The notes under the pieces are model-generated. The model was given only the letters and a program-made list of their open reading frames with translations, was not told the origin of the DNA and did no database searches. The translations under genes were made by a program, and so were the position numbers. 17,597 nt of DNA, taken from UBA1140 sp964409295 (GTDB taxonomy: Bacteria > Campylobacterota > Campylobacteria > Campylobacterales > Sulfurovaceae). Every line of letters starts with the position of its first letter. The first letter of the stretch is position 1. The stretch covers positions 1 through 17,597 of the forward strand of contig CAYPCV010000102.1 of the NCBI GenBank assembly GCA_964409295.1, written 5' to 3'. Of this stretch, positions 14,020 to 17,597 are shown piece after piece.

Positions 14020-15021
14020 ATGGTAAATAGAGATATTGGTTTTTCATTATGGTTGGATTTTATTGAGAGAGATTATTTGAAAAATGAGTTTGGTAAGTTG
14101 TTAGAGCAGGGGATTGTTAATGGGGCAACCTCAAATCCTGCTATTTTTGCAACAGCCATTACAACATCGCCTGCTTATAAAGAGCAGTTGGCAAGTTTAG
14201 AGGGAAAATCGGCTAAAGAGAAGTATGAAGCATTGGCAATTGAAGATATTCGTACTGCTGCACAGATGTTACGACCTCTTTACGATGAGGGAAATGATGG
14301 ATTTATTTCAATTGAAGTTGATCCCTTTTTATGCAACGATACCAAAGGAACAATAGAAGAGGGTAAGCGACTTTTCAAAGCTATTGGCGAGCCAAATGTT
14401 ATGGTAAAAGTACCTGCAACACAAGCAGGATACGAAGCGATGACCGTATTGATTGAGAATGGAATCTCTGTAAATGCGACGTTAGTTTTCTCTCCAAAAC
14501 AAGCAGTACAATGTTTTAAAGCCATGACCAAGGGTATTGAGCAAGGCGAGAAGTATGGAGCCTGTCGAGTAGAAGCTGTTATCTCTGTATTTGTAAGTCG
14601 TTTTGATAGAGCCTTAGATGTTGAGTTAGAAGCTTGTGGTATTGACCCTTATAAAACAGGTATCTACAATGCTGGTAAAATTTACAATATGATTGAAGAT
14701 AATGAAATTCCAAATATTCGTGCATTGTTTGCGAGTACAGGTGTCAAGGGCGACGCACTTCCTGCAAACTATTATATTGAAGGTTTAATGGCACCACACT
14801 CTGTAAATACAGCACCATTAGCAACAATTGAAGCACATTTAAAAAATCATCCTTTTGAGACAAAAGAGGCTTTACCTCTTGATGATAAGCTGATTAATGG
14901 CTACTTTATGAACCTAGAAGACAATGATTTTAATATGGATAAAATCTATAAAAAATTATTAGATGATGGCTTAGTAGCTTTTGAAGAGTCATTTCAAGCT
15001 ATGCTTAATCAGATTAAATAG
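14020..15021 (+). CDS. tal: Transaldolase
   Basis: Pentose-phosphate enzyme moving a dihydroxyacetone unit between sugar phosphates through a lysine Schiff base. The 333-aa protein shows SLWLDFIERD (9-18), NGATSNPAIF (34-43), ISIEVDP (96-102) and VMVKVPAT (127-134), where K130 is the probable catalytic lysine; FVSRFDR (191-197) follows. Motif spellings match the longer transaldolase group seen in Campylobacterota and Actinobacteria. I chose ATG 14020 rather than an in-frame ATG at 13969, because the latter lies inside aat, while AGGGAG sits nine bases before 14020 and the family starts near this point. It follows aat by 14 bases and may be cotranscribed, though unrelated in function. Confidence 0.93.
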   Translation: MVNRDIGFSLWLDFIERDYLKNEFGKLLEQGIVNGATSNPAIFATAITTSPAYKEQLASLEGKSAKEKYEALAIEDIRTAAQMLRPLYDEGNDGFISIEVDPFLCNDTKGTIEEGKRLFKAIGEPNVMVKVPATQAGYEAMTVLIENGISVNATLVFSPKQAVQCFKAMTKGIEQGEKYGACRVEAVISVFVSRFDRALDVELEACGIDPYKTGIYNAGKIYNMIEDNEIPNIRALFASTGVKGDALPANYYIEGLMAPHSVNTAPLATIEAHLKNHPFETKEALPLDDKLINGYFMNLEDNDFNMDKIYKKLLDDGLVAFEESFQAMLNQIK

Positions 15022-15033
15022 TTTTAGAAAAGT

Positions 15034-15056
15034 ATGGAAGGTTAAATCCCTTCCAT
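15034..15056 (-). terminator. Hairpin at the convergent tal / CPXCG gene ends
   Basis: ATGGAAGG-(7 nt)-CCTTCCAT is a perfect 8-bp stem. On the minus strand it is followed by ACTTTTCTAAAA, giving a usable U-tract after the CPXCG gene, whose final codons form one arm. On the plus side it lies 12 bases past the tal stop but has only a weak T-run, so it fits the minus strand best and may act both ways. Confidence 0.6.
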
Positions 15057-15224
15057 CTCTTTGGCTCTAAATGAAACAAGCCTATCATCTACAATAGAAA
15101 ATTTTATCTCAATCGGACGACAACAGACCTCACAATCTTCAATATAATCATTATACTCTTCGTAGCTATCTAAAATCATAGATATTCGTTGCCAACAGTA
15201 TGGGCAGGTAAAAAAATGTTCCAT
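15042..15224 (-). CDS. CPXCG-motif cysteine-rich small protein
   Basis: A 60-aa protein of the CPXCG cysteine-rich family. It has TCPYCWQRISMILD (7-20) and YIEDCEVCCRPIEI (27-40), giving two CxxC pairs (C7/C10 and C31/C34, with C35 adjacent) that would hold one zinc in a ribbon. The first pair reads CPYCW where the family name implies CPxCG, a small deviation. Family function is unknown. It is translated from ATG 15224, sharing one base with the stop of the upstream membrane gene (TAATG). Confidence 0.85.
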   Translation of the reverse strand: MEHFFTCPYCWQRISMILDSYEEYNDYIEDCEVCCRPIEIKFSIVDDRLVSFRAKEMEGI

Positions 15225-15469
15225 TACTCCTCTTTCTTTTTAAATAAATTTCCAATCCAGTTGGTTACAGCACAACCTTTATCGCAAGTAGTTCCATTTT
15301 TCATGGCTCGTGTTTGACGAATATTGTTGATAAGCAGAAGTACAAACCCTAAAGCGATAATAAGTTGAACAATTCCTGTTAGCCAATTTTCTATAAGTAA
15401 ATTTTGAATAGAGAACCCCAACATAATAATAGTTATAATAAGACAGATAATAAACTCCTTGTCACACAA
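15224..15469 (-). CDS. Small two-helix membrane protein, unknown; start codon uncertain
   Basis: An 81-aa ORF if begun at TTG 15469. It has two hydrophobic helices (about 6-24 and 30-48) and a cytoplasmic-looking basic tail with TTCDKGCAVTNW (two Cys) and FKKKEE at the end. No family recognised. The start is unclear. A TATAAT box at 15478-15483 would place the transcript start within two or three bases of the TTG, whereas an excellent AAGGAG lies downstream of it (minus strand, 15460-15455) with no ATG, GTG or TTG at normal distance after it; the next ATG is 30 bases on and would cut off the first helix. The stop overlaps the CPXCG start by one base. Confidence 0.6.
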   Translation of the reverse strand: MCDKEFIICLIITIIMLGFSIQNLLIENWLTGIVQLIIALGFVLLLINNIRQTRAMKNGTTCDKGCAVTNWIGNLFKKKEE

Positions 15470-15477
15470 TTTTAAAG

Positions 15478-15483
15478 ATTATA
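15478..15483 (-). promoter_or_regulatory. -10 box for the 15469-15042 unit
   Basis: The minus strand reads GGATATAATC, a consensus TATAAT, giving a predicted start near 15471 and almost no leader before the first possible codon. Confidence 0.5.
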
Positions 15484-15513
15484 TCCAAACTTTTTTAGCT
15501 TTGCTAACCCTGC

Positions 15514-15519
15514 TAAAAT
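15514..15519 (+). promoter_or_regulatory. -10 box for the U32 gene
   Basis: TGCTAAAATC holds an extended -10 (TGn-TAAAAT) preceded by a T-rich stretch (CTTTTTTAG at about 15490). It predicts a start near 15527 and a leader of about 48 nt, ending in AGGA seven bases before the ATG. Confidence 0.5.
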
Positions 15520-15574
15520 CTATTCTTTAATACTTATATTGTAATATTTCAAAAAATAATATCTAGGATAAACC

Positions 15575-16873
15575 ATGCAAAAAGCAGAACTTTTAGCCCC
15601 AGCAGGAAATTTAGAAAAACTTAAAATCGCTTTAGCCTATGGGGCTGACGCTGTATATGGAAGCACCAGTACCTTTTCACTTCGTATTCGTTCAGGAAAA
15701 GAGTTTGATGTAGACTCTTATGCTGAGGGAATAGAGTATGCTCATGCACGAGGTAAAAAAGTTTATACGACAGTAAACTCTTTTCCTTTTAACTCTCAAC
15801 TCAAACTCTATGAAAACCATATTGCCAAAATGGCAGAGCTAAAACCTGATGCACTAATTGTATCTAGCCCAGGTGTTGTAGCAATGGCAAGAAAAGTTGC
15901 TCCACAAATTCCTATACATCTCTCTACTCAAGCCAATGTTATGAATGTGTTGGATGCACAAGTCTATTACGACATGGGCGTAGAACGAATTATTGTGGCT
16001 CGTGAAATTTCTCTAAAAGATTGTGAAGCCATCAAAAAAGTGCTTCCTGATTTAGAGCTAGAAATTTTTGTACATGGTTCAATGTGTTTTGCCTATAGTG
16101 GAAGATGTTTGGTATCTGCTCTTCAAACAGGAAGAGTGCCAAACCGTGGAAGCTGTGCCAATGATTGCCGTTTTCCGTATGAAATTTATGCTCATAGTCC
16201 AGAATCAAATACCACATTTAGACTTGATGAAGAGGAGGGGATTGGAACTTATATTATGAATGCAAAAGATATGAATATGGCTTCTCATGTAGATGAGATT
16301 TTAAAATCAGGTGTCATTGATTCATTAAAAATAGAAGGAAGAACCAAATCGCCTTATTATGCAGGAGTGGTAACAAAAGCGTATAGACATGCAATAGATG
16401 ACTATTATGCAGGAGATTTTAACGAAGCACGTTATCAAAAAGAGTTAAATACTACTCAAAATAGAGGTTTTTCAGATGCCTACTTGGTAAGTAAACCGTT
16501 TGAGCGAAATAATACTCAATCACACACCTTTACCATTCAAGATGGAACGCATCAAGTCGCAGGTTTGGTTAGTGAAAATGGCACAACATGGAGATGTAAA
16601 GACAAAACTTGTGTCGGAGACAAGATAGAAATTGTATTACCTGTAGGCGTAACCGTAGAAGAGATGGAGAGTGAAGAGTGTAAAATCACGCAAGAGCATG
16701 GAGCATTTTTTATTGAGTTTAAAAAGATAATTTCAACTACAGGAAAAGAGTTTGAATGTATTCATAGTGGGGATTTAAATAATATTGTTTTACCTATAAA
16801 ACTACCAAGTTATACGATTCTTAGAAGAGGAATTGCCGAAGCAAAAGCTAAAAAAGGTCTGCTTTTAGTATAA
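15575..16873 (+). CDS. Peptidase U32 family protein, TrhP/YegQ-like
   Basis: A 432-aa member of the U32 family, annotated historically as collagenase-like peptidases; characterised relatives such as TrhP and RlhA are RNA hydroxylation factors. The chain opens with the family start ELLAPAGNLEKLKIAL (5-20) followed by GADAVYGS. The U32 signature EIFVHGSMCFAYSGRC spans 163-178, and RGSCANDCRFPY (191-202) adds two more Cys (C171, C178, C194, C198), a set compatible with an iron-sulfur centre. The C-terminal ~80 residues form the extra beta domain seen in YegQ-type members. TrhP-type tRNA U34 hydroxylation is the likeliest role; RlhA proteins are longer. ATG is preceded by AGGA. Confidence 0.88.
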   Translation: MQKAELLAPAGNLEKLKIALAYGADAVYGSTSTFSLRIRSGKEFDVDSYAEGIEYAHARGKKVYTTVNSFPFNSQLKLYENHIAKMAELKPDALIVSSPGVVAMARKVAPQIPIHLSTQANVMNVLDAQVYYDMGVERIIVAREISLKDCEAIKKVLPDLELEIFVHGSMCFAYSGRCLVSALQTGRVPNRGSCANDCRFPYEIYAHSPESNTTFRLDEEEGIGTYIMNAKDMNMASHVDEILKSGVIDSLKIEGRTKSPYYAGVVTKAYRHAIDDYYAGDFNEARYQKELNTTQNRGFSDAYLVSKPFERNNTQSHTFTIQDGTHQVAGLVSENGTTWRCKDKTCVGDKIEIVLPVGVTVEEMESEECKITQEHGAFFIEFKKIISTTGKEFECIHSGDLNNIVLPIKLPSYTILRRGIAEAKAKKGLLLV

Positions 16874-16874
16874 T
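16869..16874 (+). promoter_or_regulatory. TATAAT box overlapping the U32 stop codon
   Basis: TATAAT (16869-16874) contains the U32 stop TAA at 16871-16873 and follows a T-rich stretch. The predicted start falls at about 16881, the A of a downstream ATG, so a transcript here would be leaderless or non-coding. Confidence 0.4.
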
Positions 16875-16880
16875 AGTTCT

Positions 16881-16964
16881 ATGGAAACTATTGAAAAGAT
16901 TATACATTTTGTTATGAAAGCCGTTAGAGCTATTGCAGAGTTTTTCTCATGGATTTTTGGCTAA
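16881..16964 (+). CDS. Candidate 27-codon amphipathic peptide
   Basis: ATG to TAA ORF between the U32 gene and purE. The peptide begins METIEKIIHFVMKAV and ends EFFSWIFG: alternating Lys/Glu/His/Arg and hydrophobic residues that would form an amphipathic, membrane-seeking helix. There is no ribosome site upstream; instead TATAAT ends seven bases before the ATG, which would suit a leaderless message. Short ORFs of this length arise by chance, so coding is unproven. If real, it might be a small membrane regulator, subunit or toxin-like peptide. Confidence 0.3.
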   Translation: METIEKIIHFVMKAVRAIAEFFSWIFG

Positions 16965-16979
16965 TTTGAAGAGAAAAAC
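16940..16979. repeat. 9-bp inverted repeat at the end of the small ORF
   Basis: GTTTTTCTC (16940-16948) and GAGAAAAAC (16971-16979) are perfect reverse complements separated by 22 bases that hold the ORF's last codons. No T-tract follows, so it is not a classic terminator; it could stabilise or mask the 3' end of a short transcript. Confidence 0.35.
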
Positions 16980-17021
16980 AGCTATTATTCGCCCAATAAA
17001 TTAAGATGTTGGAGTATATAA

Positions 17022-17516
17022 ATGAAATTTGTATCAATAGTAATGGGTAGCAAGAGTGATTATAGTATTATGTCTGAGTGTGCAGAGACACTAAAAAAGT
17101 TTGGTGTACCGTATGAGTTAATTATCTCTTCAGCTCACAGAAGCCCAGAGAGAACAAAAACATACATCAAAGAAGCTGAAGCAAAAGGTGCACAAGTTTT
17201 CATTGCAGCAGCAGGAATGGCAGCCCATCTAGCAGGTGCATTGGCATCGACTACGACAAAACCAATCTTAGGTGTACCAATGGAATCTGGCCCTCTAAGA
17301 GGAGAAGATGCTCTTTTTAGTACAGTTATGATGCCAGCAGGAATGCCTGTAGGAACAGTAGCCATCGGTAAAGCAGGAGCTGTAAACGCAGCGTACTTAG
17401 CAATTCAAATTATGGCTCTTCAAGACGACGAGCTAAAAGTAAAACTTCAAGAGGATAGAATAAGCAAAGCTAAAAAGGTTGAGCTTGATTCTAGTACGGT
17501 TGAGGTTCTATTGTAG
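17022..17516 (+). CDS. purE: N5-carboxyaminoimidazole ribonucleotide mutase
   Basis: Class I PurE, converting N5-CAIR to CAIR in purine synthesis. The 164-aa length is standard. The substrate loop MGSKSD (8-13), the catalytic-His segment SSAHRSP (36-42; H39), FIAAAGMAAHLAGALA (60-75) and GVPMESGPLRGEDAL (84-98) are all present. ATG follows TTGGAG at 8-nt spacing. A weak TATTAT box at 16983-16988 could serve as its own promoter. purK is not in the window. Confidence 0.96.
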   Translation: MKFVSIVMGSKSDYSIMSECAETLKKFGVPYELIISSAHRSPERTKTYIKEAEAKGAQVFIAAAGMAAHLAGALASTTTKPILGVPMESGPLRGEDALFSTVMMPAGMPVGTVAIGKAGAVNAAYLAIQIMALQDDELKVKLQEDRISKAKKVELDSSTVEVLL

Positions 17517-17538
17517 GGTCGATTTATCGACCACTTTT
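17517..17538 (+). terminator. GC-rich hairpin directly after the purE stop
   Basis: GGTCGA-TTTA-TCGACC forms a 6-bp, mostly GC stem starting on the base after the TAG stop, followed by AC and TTTT. It is a plausible short intrinsic terminator or attenuator between purE and the next gene, which begins only 14 bases after the T-run. Confidence 0.5.
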
Positions 17539-17551
17539 AAAAAGGTATATC

Positions 17552-17597
17552 ATGGCAGAACTAGCACATTTTCAAAACTTTGCAAAGTTAAAGGATA
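17552..17597 (+). CDS. Start of a gene cut by the window edge
   Basis: ATG at 17552 with AAGG six bases upstream opens a frame reading MAELAHFQNFAKLKD up to the last base. Fifteen residues are too few to identify the product. Confidence 0.55.
   Translation, partial: MAELAHFQNFAKLKD

Noticed and set aside
16032..16259. Short ORFs on both strands inside the U32 gene
   Set aside because: Shadows of the U32 signature region; neither has a ribosome site or a domain.

Overview
The window is low-GC bacterial DNA that looks like a free-living, sulfur/microaerobic-type member of Campylobacterota (Sulfurimonas/Sulfurovum-like). The grounds are the AT-rich codon use, the tightly packed and overlapping operons, the gene families (sulfide:quinone-oxidoreductase-like flavoprotein, NosL-type copper proteins, COG2836 membrane protein, U32 protein) and promoters with a good -10 box but mostly no clear -35. 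Genus is inference only. I see no tRNA, rRNA, CRISPR array, transposase or phage gene, and no gene-free gap above 300 bases.

Layout. 1-432: end of a secreted SPOR-domain protein. 437-2262 (minus): pabB and pyrB, overlapping by one base. 2404-3982 (plus): an unidentified 130-aa protein and an SQR-like flavoprotein, divergent from pyrB and ended by a hairpin at about 3996-4020. 4030-9771 (minus): one compact eight-gene run. It encodes two secreted NosL-like proteins, a small anchored protein, a MacB/FtsX-type permease and its LolD-type ATPase, an eight-helix membrane protein with cysteines in predicted periplasmic loops, a third membrane-anchored NosL-like protein and a COG2836 (TauE/SafE-like) membrane protein. 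9880-10041 (plus): a 53-aa four-cysteine protein divergent from that run. Between the two lies a perfect tandem 11-bp repeat covering the operon's -35.

10048-10683 (minus): bioD. 10768-15021 (plus): clpS, clpA, aat and a transaldolase gene. The first three are the recognition, unfolding and tagging parts of the bacterial N-degron (Leu/N-end rule) pathway, placed in one unit. 15042-15469 (minus): a CPXCG zinc-ribbon-like protein and a small two-helix membrane protein with an ambiguous start. 15575-16873 (plus): a U32 family protein. Then a possible leaderless 27-codon ORF, purE, and the first codons of a further gene at the right edge.

How the genes may work together. The most notable unit is the 4030-9771 operon. 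It reads as an envelope copper (or other soft-metal) and thiol-handling machine: NosL proteins as periplasmic Cu(I) carriers, a mechanotransmission-type ABC transporter to load, release or extract something, and two Cys-bearing membrane proteins. No nosZ or oxidase gene lies in the window, so the client enzyme is unknown. Its function is inferred from family membership and order, not shown by the sequence.
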